NCBI RefSeq assembly: GCF_001590925.1
Contig: NZ_BCTU01000034.1
Span: 1-64,000 of the forward strand
Reading direction: 5' to 3'
Length of the DNA: 64,000 nt
Source: Serratia plymuthica NBRC 102599
GTDB lineage: Bacteria > Pseudomonadota > Gammaproteobacteria > Enterobacterales > Enterobacteriaceae
The position numbers and the translations under genes were made by a program. Positions 56,832 to 64,000 of the stretch are shown piece by piece; position 1 is the first letter of the stretch, and every line of letters starts with the position of its first letter. The notes under the pieces were generated by a model that searched no databases, had not been told where the DNA came from, and saw only the letters and a list, made by a program, of their open reading frames with translations.

Positions 56832-58376
56832 ATGGAATTTTTAATGGACCCCTCGATTTGGGCTGGGTTACTTACACTGGTGGTATTGGAAATTGTACTG
56901 GGCATCGACAACCTGGTGTTTATCGCCATTCTGGCCGATAAGCTGCCGCCGAAGCAGCGCGATAAAGCGCGCATACTCGGTCTGTCGCTGGCGCTGTTCA
57001 TGCGTCTGGGCCTGTTGTCGGTCATTTCCTGGATGGTTACGCTGACTACGCCGCTGTTTAGCGTGGCGGATTTCAGTTTCTCCGGCCGTGATCTGATCCT
57101 GCTGTTCGGCGGTGTCTTCCTGTTGTTCAAAGCCACTATGGAACTGCATGAACGGCTGGAAGGGCAGACGCACCAGGATGGCGCCAACCGTGGCTACGCC
57201 AAGTTCTGGGCGGTGGTGGTGCAGATTGTGATCCTTGACGCCGTGTTCTCGCTTGATGCGGTGATTACCGCCGTGGGGATGGTGAACGACCTGCCGGTAA
57301 TGATGACGGCGGTGGTGATCGCCATGGTGGTGATGCTGGTGGCGTCAAAACCGCTGACCAACTTCGTGAATGCCCATCCGACCATAGTGGTGCTGTGCCT
57401 GAGCTTCTTGCTGATGATCGGCCTGAGCCTGATCGCCGAAGGTTTTGGCATGCATATTCCTAAAGGTTACCTGTACGCAGCGATTGGCTTCTCGATCCTG
57501 ATCGAGCTGTTTAACCAGATTGCACGCCGTAACTTTATCAAACACCAGGCGCACCGCCCGATGCGCGAGCGTACCGCCGAGGCGATTATGCGTCTGATGG
57601 GTCAACAGCGCGCACAGCAAACGGACGAAGCCGTACCGCAGCCGGTGAACGAGACTTTTGCCGCTGAAGAGCGCTATATGATCAGCGGCGTGCTGACGCT
57701 GGCTTCGCGCTCATTGCGCAGCGTGATGACACCGCGCACCGAAATCTCGTGGGTGGATTGCGATCGCTCACGTGAAGAGGTGCGCGAGCAATTGCTGGAT
57801 ACGCCGCACAGCCTGTTCCCGGTTTGCCGTGACTCTCTGGATGAGATTATCGGCGTGGTGCGCGCCAAGGATCTGCTGGTGGCGGTGGAACAGGGTGACG
57901 ATATCGCCGAGTTTGCCGCACGCACGCCGCCGATAGTGGTGCCGGAAACCATGGACGTGATTAACCTGCTGGCGGTATTGCGTCGCGCCAAGGGGCGTCT
58001 GGTGGTGGTGACCAATGAATTTGGCGTGGTACAGGGGCTGGTAACGCCGCTGGACGTGCTGGAGGCCATCGCCGGCGAATTCCCGGACGAAGATGAGACG
58101 CCGGATATCGTGGTGGAAGGCGCAAGCTGGCTGGCGAAGGGCGGCACCGACTTGCACTCGCTGGAGCAGGCGCTGAACTGCGAAGATTTGGTCAGCCCGA
58201 CGGCGGATTACGCCACACTGGCGGGTTTCCTGCTCTCTCATTACGGCCAGATGCCGGCTGCGGGGGATGTGGTGGAGCTAAACCAGCTGCGTTTCGAAGT
58301 TATTGAAGTGTCGGAGTACCGCATCGAGCTGGTGCGTATCACTAAAGTGACGCCTCACGACGAGGAACAGCAGTAA
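56832..58376 (+). CDS. yoaE: TerC-CBS-CorC membrane protein YoaE
   Basis: 514 residues: an N-terminal TerC-type membrane domain of about seven helices (residues 10-235, with [20 protein letters not shown] and [15 protein letters not shown]), two CBS domains (about 295-420) and a C-terminal CorC/HlyC transporter-associated domain. TerC proteins are linked to metal (Mn2+) handling; YoaE itself is uncharacterised. GGAG precedes the start. It is next to manX as in E. coli. Confidence 0.92.
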   Translation: MEFLMDPSIWAGLLTLVVLEIVLGIDNLVFIAILADKLPPKQRDKARILGLSLALFMRLGLLSVISWMVTLTTPLFSVADFSFSGRDLILLFGGVFLLFKATMELHERLEGQTHQDGANRGYAKFWAVVVQIVILDAVFSLDAVITAVGMVNDLPVMMTAVVIAMVVMLVASKPLTNFVNAHPTIVVLCLSFLLMIGLSLIAEGFGMHIPKGYLYAAIGFSILIELFNQIARRNFIKHQAHRPMRERTAEAIMRLMGQQRAQQTDEAVPQPVNETFAAEERYMISGVLTLASRSLRSVMTPRTEISWVDCDRSREEVREQLLDTPHSLFPVCRDSLDEIIGVVRAKDLLVAVEQGDDIAEFAARTPPIVVPETMDVINLLAVLRRAKGRLVVVTNEFGVVQGLVTPLDVLEAIAGEFPDEDETPDIVVEGASWLAKGGTDLHSLEQALNCEDLVSPTADYATLAGFLLSHYGQMPAAGDVVELNQLRFEVIEVSEYRIELVRITKVTPHDEEQQ

Positions 58377-58383
58377 CATGACG

Positions 58384-58412
58384 AGCCGGGGGCATCACGC
58401 CTCCGGCTTGTT
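58384..58412 (+). terminator. Terminator of yoaE overlapping the end of pdeD
   Basis: AGCCGGGGGC (58384-58393) pairs with GCCTCCGGCT (58399-58408) with one G-U, then TGTTTT. The right arm lies in the last codons of the convergent pdeD. Confidence 0.7.
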
Positions 58413-60011
58413 TTCCCTTTCTTTCTGCCGCTCCTCACGCGCACTCATCGCTCGCAACTTCGATTCATACTGCTGTAACCACAGCGGAAATACGTTGATT
58501 GGCATCGGCTTGGCGAAATAGAAGCCTTGCAGCGCGTTCACGTCGTGTGAACGCAGGTAATCTGCCTGTTCCTCGGTTTCCACGCCTTCCGCCACCAGCT
58601 TTAGCTTCAACTTGTGCGCCAGAGTAATGATGGTATCGGTGACGGTGGCGTTGATCGCATCGGTACCGATGGCGGCGGTAAAACCGCGATCGATTTTCAA
58701 CACGTCAGGGCTGAGTTTTTTCAGGTAACTGAGCGAACTGTGCCCGGTGCCGAAGTCATCGATTGCCAGCATGATCCCCATTTCTTTCAGCGTCTTGATT
58801 TGCTCATACTGAATTTCAGACAGTGCGGTGCGTTCGGTAAGCTCCAGCATCAACGAGGGCATCGGTTGGGCCGGTAGCCAGATGCGTCGAATGTCGTCGA
58901 TGAGGGTGACCGCGTTGAAATGCTCTGCGGCGACGTTAATGCTGATGTAAAACGACGGACGTGGCGGGAACAACTGCAGGTTTTCCACCACGGTGCCCAT
59001 CAGGTAGCGGGTCAGGGCGATGATCAGCCCATGTTGTTCCGCGAGGGGAATAAATACGTCCGGCGAGATCCAGCCCTGGCGTTTGTTTTTCCAGCGCAGC
59101 AGGGTTTCCACCCCGATGCAGCGGCCCGTTTCGGCGTTGATGATCGGCTGGCAGTAAACCCGGAATTCGCGATGGGTAATGGCGTGGCCAATATGGTAGG
59201 ACAGGCTCATGCGGTTGGCGGTTAGCAGGTACACGACATAGGCCGCCAGCAGGCTGATCAGCAATGCCAGCGGAATATGGCGCGGTAGCGCAGCCAGGGC
59301 GAGCCGGCTTGCCTGCGGGCCAAACAGCGAGATGGAGAAAGGGTATTGCGCTGATTTTGCGGTATAGAGAAGGCCGGTAGTCAGGGTATCGCTGCGCAGG
59401 ATCTCCCGTCGTCCGTATTCCAGGCTGTTGTCACCGACGTTCAGCACCACCCGTTGTGCGTAGGGTTCTTGCGGTTCCAGCAGGAAATTGGCCAACAACT
59501 CAATATTGAATACATGCAGCACGCCGTTGAGATTGTTATCGGCTGTTACCGGCGTCCACATGATCAGCGTTGGCACCCCTTTGGCGACCGAAAGAGAAGG
59601 GCGCAGGGCTAACTTCGCGCTACCGTCTGCCAGGGTAGGCAAAATGGCGCTGAAAACATAGTTACGCACGCCGAACAGGCTGGAACAGTAAATAACCCCG
59701 TCTTTGACCAACAGCATGGCCCGCAGCGCCTGATTTTGCGCAGCGCGAAAGCGCAGCGTCGGCATTGCGGTCTGGCAGGGTTGCTCCAGCAACGACATGG
59801 AGCGTCCGGCCTGGAGCTCCGCAGGCGCCAGCAGGTTATTGATCTTGGTGACGGTATGGGTGGCAAGTACCCGCTGGCTTTGCTCAATGGTGCCGAGCTC
59901 CTGATAGTAGCGGGTGTACAGCGAGAGCAGCAGAATAGCCAACCCAACCGCCCCGGCCAGAAGCCAACGGTAATAGCGGTATTTAGTCACGGCAAGTTGG
60001 GTCATCAACAT
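58395..60011 (-). CDS. pdeD: CSS-motif c-di-GMP phosphodiesterase PdeD (YoaD)
   Basis: 538 residues from the ATG at 60011 behind AAGGAT. Two membrane helices (about residues 13-35 and 245-265) flank a periplasmic CSS domain with the YCSSLFG motif near residue 107, which senses DsbA/DsbB redox state. The cytoplasmic EAL domain keeps ELTER, DDFGTGHSS, KIDRGFT and VAEGVET; the signature itself reads ETL instead of EAL with the metal-binding Glu kept, so activity is still likely. It should degrade c-di-GMP. Same place as in E. coli. Confidence 0.9.
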   Translation of the reverse strand: MLMTQLAVTKYRYYRWLLAGAVGLAILLLSLYTRYYQELGTIEQSQRVLATHTVTKINNLLAPAELQAGRSMSLLEQPCQTAMPTLRFRAAQNQALRAMLLVKDGVIYCSSLFGVRNYVFSAILPTLADGSAKLALRPSLSVAKGVPTLIMWTPVTADNNLNGVLHVFNIELLANFLLEPQEPYAQRVVLNVGDNSLEYGRREILRSDTLTTGLLYTAKSAQYPFSISLFGPQASRLALAALPRHIPLALLISLLAAYVVYLLTANRMSLSYHIGHAITHREFRVYCQPIINAETGRCIGVETLLRWKNKRQGWISPDVFIPLAEQHGLIIALTRYLMGTVVENLQLFPPRPSFYISINVAAEHFNAVTLIDDIRRIWLPAQPMPSLMLELTERTALSEIQYEQIKTLKEMGIMLAIDDFGTGHSSLSYLKKLSPDVLKIDRGFTAAIGTDAINATVTDTIITLAHKLKLKLVAEGVETEEQADYLRSHDVNALQGFYFAKPMPINVFPLWLQQYESKLRAMSAREERQKERENKPEA

Positions 60012-60262
60012 CGGTAAATCCTTGTTCGGTAAGCTAGCCCAGAATCCTCGTCCGGCCAAACTGCCATGGGATGATACTCGGCTAATTCTAGCCTGTCGTT
60101 ATACAAGAGTGATGGTAACCCAGTAAATTATTTAAATTTGGAGAAACAAAGGGCTAAATTGCAGGTTAACCGGTGGATCGGCGCGATATTGTAAAGGGAG
60201 TTTTGAGTGACGGTGTCACTTGTGACGAGTAGGGAGTTGATTATCAAGATCTTATACAAAGA

Positions 60263-60287
60263 AAAACCCCGCCGTGAAGGCGGGGTG
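60263..60287 (-). terminator. Terminator of sdaA
   Basis: ACCCCGCC (60267-60274) pairs with GGCGGGGT (60280-60287); on the minus strand a TTTTT run follows. Confidence 0.85.
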
Positions 60288-60292
60288 TGGGG

Positions 60293-61657
60293 TCAATCGC
60301 ACTGCACTTTTATTGCCAGGCCGCCGCGCGAAGTTTCGCGGTATTTGGCGTTCATGTCTTTACCGGTTTCGTACATGGTCTCGATCACCTTATCCAGAGA
60401 AACGCGTGGCTCACTGGTGCGACGCAACGCCATGCGCGCCGAGTTGATCGCTTTCACGGACGCAATCGCATTACGTTCAATGCAAGGGACCTGAACCTGC
60501 CCGGCAACCGGATCACAGGTCAGACCCAGATTGTGCTCCATGCCGATTTCCGCCGCGATGCAAACTTGCTCCGGGCTGCCACCCAGCAATTCAGCCAGGC
60601 CTGCCGCCGCCATAGAGCAGGCGACGCCGACCTCTCCCTGGCAGCCTACTTCGGCGCCAGAGATGGATGCGTTCATTTTGTAGAGTGCGCCGACGGCACC
60701 CGCAGCCATAAAGTAGCGGATGTAAATGTCCGGGCTGACGGATTCGATAAAGTGGTCATAGTAGGCCAGTACGGCAGGAACGATGCCGCAAGCGCCGTTG
60801 GTTGGTGCTGTGACTACGCGGCCGCCGGCGGCGTTTTCTTCGTTAACCGCCAGCGCGAACATATTGACCCAGTCAATAACGTTCATTGGGTCGCTGGACA
60901 GCTTATCGGAGGAAACCAGCAAACGGCGCAGCGCGGAAGCGCGACGCGGTACACGCAGCGGCCCAGGCAGCACGCCCTCGGTGTTCAAACCGCGATCGAT
61001 ACAGGCGCGCATGGTCTGCCAGATGTTGCCGAAGTAGGTTTCGATTTCCTGCTTGCTGTGCAGCGCCAGTTCGTTCTGCATCACCATGCCAGATAAAGAC
61101 AGCCCGGTCTCGCGGCAGTGATCGAGCATTTCACGAGCAAAATTGAACGGGTAAGGAACGGTCAACTCATGTTCGTCGGCTTTGCCGAAGTTCTCTTCAT
61201 CGACGATAAAACCGCCGCCGATGGAGTAGTAGGTCTTGCTGTAAACTTCTTTATCACCGGCGAAGGCATGGATCTGCATGCCGTTTTCGTGCAGCGGCAG
61301 GTTGTCGCTGCGGAAAACCATGCCGCCGTCGCGCGGGAAATCGACTTCATGCAGGCTGCTGGCCAGCATCAGGCGTTGACGTTGTTCTACATCGCGAATA
61401 AAACTCGGGATGCTATCGATATCAACGGTATCCGGCATATTGCCCGCCAGGCCGAGGATGATAGCGATATCGGTATGGTGACCTTTACCGGTCAATGAGA
61501 GTGAGCCGTAAACATCTACAGCTACACGCGTGATAGAAGGCATCAGGCCTTTATTTACCAGATCGTCGACAAACTGTTTGCCGGCTTTCATCGGTCCAAC
61601 CGTATGAGAGCTGGACGGGCCGATGCCGATCTTAAACATGTCGAAAACGCTAATCAC
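60293..61657 (-). CDS. sdaA: L-serine deaminase SdaA (iron-sulfur)
   Basis: Converts L-serine to pyruvate and ammonia using a [4Fe-4S] cluster. GTG at 61657 behind AAGGAG gives 454 residues, the E. coli length; the frame is open further upstream but without support. Motifs: [16 protein letters not shown] near residue 9, [12 protein letters not shown] near 340 and [15 protein letters not shown] near 395; the cluster cysteines lie in the last two and in [12 protein letters not shown]. sdaA is usually Lrp-regulated. Confidence 0.95.
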   Translation of the reverse strand: MISVFDMFKIGIGPSSSHTVGPMKAGKQFVDDLVNKGLMPSITRVAVDVYGSLSLTGKGHHTDIAIILGLAGNMPDTVDIDSIPSFIRDVEQRQRLMLASSLHEVDFPRDGGMVFRSDNLPLHENGMQIHAFAGDKEVYSKTYYSIGGGFIVDEENFGKADEHELTVPYPFNFAREMLDHCRETGLSLSGMVMQNELALHSKQEIETYFGNIWQTMRACIDRGLNTEGVLPGPLRVPRRASALRRLLVSSDKLSSDPMNVIDWVNMFALAVNEENAAGGRVVTAPTNGACGIVPAVLAYYDHFIESVSPDIYIRYFMAAGAVGALYKMNASISGAEVGCQGEVGVACSMAAAGLAELLGGSPEQVCIAAEIGMEHNLGLTCDPVAGQVQVPCIERNAIASVKAINSARMALRRTSEPRVSLDKVIETMYETGKDMNAKYRETSRGGLAIKVQCD

Positions 61658-62103
61658 GCTAAAACTCCTTAGAGGCATATTGTTATGGCTGCATCGGTTA
61701 AAAACCGCGCAGGGAACAGCGATATTGTAAAAGGCCCGTACGGGTTCGGTTGCCTTTTTCGCATGAAATAAAATAATCCTTGGTGTTGGCTCACTTATTG
61801 ATTGTCTCTGGCAGTCGGTCAGCCGTGGAACCTTCCGTTGCCCAAACTCAGTTAATGACAATCGCGCCAGCTTCCGTTGCGGGGCGCTGCCGGTTTAATC
61901 CCTATATTGATAGTGGTTTATTCCGGACGGCAGTATTTTACAGGTATTTCGTAAGGTTGAAGAGAGAGTTTACAGTTTTTTTAAAACTCTCATGGCCAGA
62001 AAGGTAGTTGAAAAAGCAGAGGAATGAAGTGATGCCGATCGCTTTACCCGCGCCTGTTGCGCGGGTAACCGTTTGTCTTGTGATCTGTGTCACGTATCTG
62101 GCG
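61658..62103. other. Gap between sdaA and nudL
   Basis: No credible gene. It should hold the sdaA promoter (minus strand, just above 61657) and the 3' end of the pabB-nudL transcript. ACCCGCGC (62046-62053) pairs with GCGCGGGT (62059-62066), a strong hairpin 38 bp after the nudL stop, but with no T run. Confidence 0.5.
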
Positions 62104-62682
62104 TTAAATACTCACCTGCTGCGCCAGCCGGCGAATGATGGCGGCGGTCAACCCCCAGACAAACTGACTCTGATACCAGGAAAGATAAATGCGGTGCGAG
62201 TGGCCTGCCCGGTGGATATCCAGCGGATAATAGCGCGACAGCGTCAACGCTTCATGCAGCGGAATCTCAAAGACGTCGGCCACTTCGTCTTCGTTGGCGC
62301 TGAATTGCACATCGGGCGCGATCAAGCCGACCACCGGCGTGACCTGGAACCCGGTGCTACTGTCAAGCGGCGCCAGTTGGCCAAGCACGGTCACCGACTG
62401 GGGCGGGATCGCCACTTCTTCGTGCGCTTCACGCAGTGCGGTGATAATCGCCGAGCCATCTTCGGCATCGGTTTTGCCGCCGGGAAATGCCACCTGGCCG
62501 GCATGTTTACGCAGTGAGTCGGCGCGGCGGGTGAGCAGCAGAGTGGGTTCGGGGCGGCAGACAATAGGGATCAGCACCGCCGCCGGGCGGGTATTGTGCG
62601 AAATCTGCGACGCCTGCGGCAACTGCAGTTGGAAGCGGCTGATAAAAGCGGCAAGCGATGTCGGGTAAATCGGTTGGCTCAC
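62104..62682 (-). CDS. nudL: CoA pyrophosphatase NudL (Nudix)
   Basis: 192 residues. The UPF0035 motif [20 protein letters not shown] near residue 49 precedes the Nudix box, whose REAHEEVAI is near 83. This combination marks the CoA-pyrophosphatase subfamily that cleaves CoA to phosphopantetheine. It overlaps pabB by 4 bp on the same strand, as in E. coli. Confidence 0.93.
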   Translation of the reverse strand: MSQPIYPTSLAAFISRFQLQLPQASQISHNTRPAAVLIPIVCRPEPTLLLTRRADSLRKHAGQVAFPGGKTDAEDGSAIITALREAHEEVAIPPQSVTVLGQLAPLDSSTGFQVTPVVGLIAPDVQFSANEDEVADVFEIPLHEALTLSRYYPLDIHRAGHSHRIYLSWYQSQFVWGLTAAIIRRLAQQVSI

Positions 62683-64000
62683 GACGAGGTAACCTCTCCC
62701 AATTGCGGCAAGATACGGCCGACCTTATCAAAGGTTTCCTGATATTCCGCTTGCTCCTGGCTGTCGGCCACGATGCCGCCGCCTGCAGAACAGTAAATGC
62801 GACCGTTTTCGGTGATTAACGTGCGGATGGTGATATTGGTGTCCATGGTGCCGCAGGCGCTGATATAACCTATGCTGCCGCAGTAGGCATTGCGCCGCTG
62901 CGGCTCCAGCTCCTCAATGATTTCCATCGCCCGCACTTTTGGCGCGCCGGTAATGGAGCCACCCGGGAAGCAAGCGCGCAGCAGTTCGGTTGCTGCTGTG
63001 CGTTCCGGCAGGATGGCGGTGATGGTGCTGACCAAATGATGGACTGCGGGGAAGGGTTCGACCACGAACAATTCGGGGACGCGCACGCTGCCCGGCTCGG
63101 CAACACGGCCGATATCATTACGCAGCAGGTCGACAATCATCAGATTCTCCGCACGGTCTTTCGCAGAGTGTGCCAATCGCTGCGCCTGCTGCGCATCCTG
63201 ATCGGCATCGTCCAGCCTCGGCAAGGTGCCTTTGATTGGGCGGGTTTGAATGTGTCGGTTCTCCAGCCACAGAAAACGCTCGGGCGAAACGCTCAGTACG
63301 GCGTTGTCCGGCAGGCGCAAAAAGGCGGAGAAGGGTGCGCGGTTGCTGGCGTTCAGTTGTTGAAAGGCTTGCCATTCATCGCCCTGATAATCTGCTGAAA
63401 AGCGCTGCGCCAGATTAATTTGATAGCAATCACCGCTACGCAGGTAATGCTGAATGCGCTGGAACTTTTCGCCGTACTGTTGGCGCGTCATATTGGCCTG
63501 CCAGCGGCTGGTCAACGCAAATGCCTGCTGCGGTTCCGGCCGTTGTGCGTTAAGCCACTGCCAGCGCTGTTCCGTGTCGCCGTAGCTGAGCAACGTCAAT
63601 GTCTGCCGGTGATGGTCGGCAATCAGCGCCCAGTCATAAATGCCGATCGCCATATCCGGCAGCGCGATATCCGCTTGCGCCCATTGCGGCAGCTTTTCCA
63701 CTCTGCGCCCCAGGTCGTAACCGAACAGCCCGAGTGCGCCGCCCTGAAACGGCAGGTTGGGATCTGCCGCGGGATGCCACTGTTGTTGTTCCAACTCTTC
63801 TTGCAGCAGGCTGAACGGATCTTCTTGCGACTGTCGGTCATCTTCACCGCGGCGAATCTCGGTGATTTGCCCTCGTGTGGTCAGCGTTGTGCAGGGATCT
63901 GCGACCAGGATATCGAAACGGTTATGCGAGTGTTCGGCAAAGCCGGAGTGCAGCAACATCGCCCACGGCTGCTGTGCCAGCGGAGCAAAATGCTCCAGCA
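62679..64000 (-). CDS. pabB: Aminodeoxychorismate synthase component I PabB (partial)
   Basis: With PabA it converts chorismate to 4-amino-4-deoxychorismate for folate. The frame is open to the window end ([18 protein letters not shown]), so about 15-25 N-terminal residues are missing. [16 protein letters not shown] with the active-site lysine, and [19 protein letters not shown] are intact. Stop overlaps nudL start by 4 bp. Confidence 0.94.
   Translation of the reverse strand, partial: LEHFAPLAQQPWAMLLHSGFAEHSHNRFDILVADPCTTLTTRGQITEIRRGEDDRQSQEDPFSLLQEELEQQQWHPAADPNLPFQGGALGLFGYDLGRRVEKLPQWAQADIALPDMAIGIYDWALIADHHRQTLTLLSYGDTEQRWQWLNAQRPEPQQAFALTSRWQANMTRQQYGEKFQRIQHYLRSGDCYQINLAQRFSADYQGDEWQAFQQLNASNRAPFSAFLRLPDNAVLSVSPERFLWLENRHIQTRPIKGTLPRLDDADQDAQQAQRLAHSAKDRAENLMIVDLLRNDIGRVAEPGSVRVPELFVVEPFPAVHHLVSTITAILPERTAATELLRACFPGGSITGAPKVRAMEIIEELEPQRRNAYCGSIGYISACGTMDTNITIRTLITENGRIYCSAGGGIVADSQEQAEYQETFDKVGRILPQLGEVTSS

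Overview
The window looks like chromosome from a gammaproteobacterium of the order Enterobacterales, most likely Serratia or a close relative. Coding sequence is GC-rich with short gaps, and many products are close to E. coli proteins (NarGHJI, AstCADBE, ManXYZ, CspC, SdaA, RlmA). From about 41.5 kb to the end, the E. coli order yobH-mgrB-yebO-yobF-cspC-rlmA-mntP-yobD-manZYX-yoaE-pdeD-sdaA-nudL-pabB is kept, but extra genes are spliced in. Species assignment is inference; no rRNA or tRNA gene is present.

Layout. 0.2-7.0 kb: respiratory nitrate reductase narGHJI behind a perfect FNR box. 7.2-15.2 kb: eight translationally coupled genes for a fatty-acid or lipid-derived product (ketoacyl synthase III, NAD-dependent dehydrogenase, metallo-beta-lactamase-fold hydrolase, CoF-synthetase-type adenylating enzyme, PAP2 phosphatase-like protein, sterol-desaturase-type hydroxylase, two tandem fatty acid desaturases). 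I cannot match this to a described pathway; it is the best candidate for an undescribed system. 15.4-16.5 kb: an AT-richer Phd-Doc toxin-antitoxin pair. 16.5-20.7 kb: a CioAB-type cytochrome bd oxidase with a 49-residue DUF2474 protein, divergent from a MocR regulator. 20.8-27.4 kb: a Dpp/Opp-type ABC importer and a convergent HSL-family hydrolase. 28.0-34.4 kb: the arginine succinyltransferase operon astCADBE with a sigma-54 promoter and an apparent extra promoter before astB. 35.0-36.2 kb: an OmpC-family porin preceded by two NtrC-like sites.

36.2-42.5 kb is rich in small genes: AriR-like, yebW, kbp, small membrane proteins, pirin, DUF1304, an AraC-family regulator, yccJ, yobH, mgrB (47 codons, TTG start) and yebO. 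42.5-47.6 kb is material not found between yebO and yobF in E. coli: fosA, a DUF2591 gene, an aroP-like permease, a NAPE-PLD-like hydrolase and unknowns. 47.6-52.7 kb holds yobF, cspC, a PgeF/YfiH-like gene, rlmA, a divergent ArsR regulator/MFS exporter pair with a clear palindrome, and mntP behind a yybP-ykoY manganese riboswitch. 53.0-64.0 kb holds yobD, manXYZ, yoaE, pdeD, sdaA, nudL and the 3' part of pabB, which runs off the window.

Themes are anaerobic/microaerobic respiration (nar, cio), nitrogen scavenging (ast, a possibly NtrC-linked porin, the peptide importer), envelope and stress small proteins, and manganese/sugar homeostasis. No insertion sequence, CRISPR array, integrase or complete prophage was seen. 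All calls come from reading the sequence; no database search was run.
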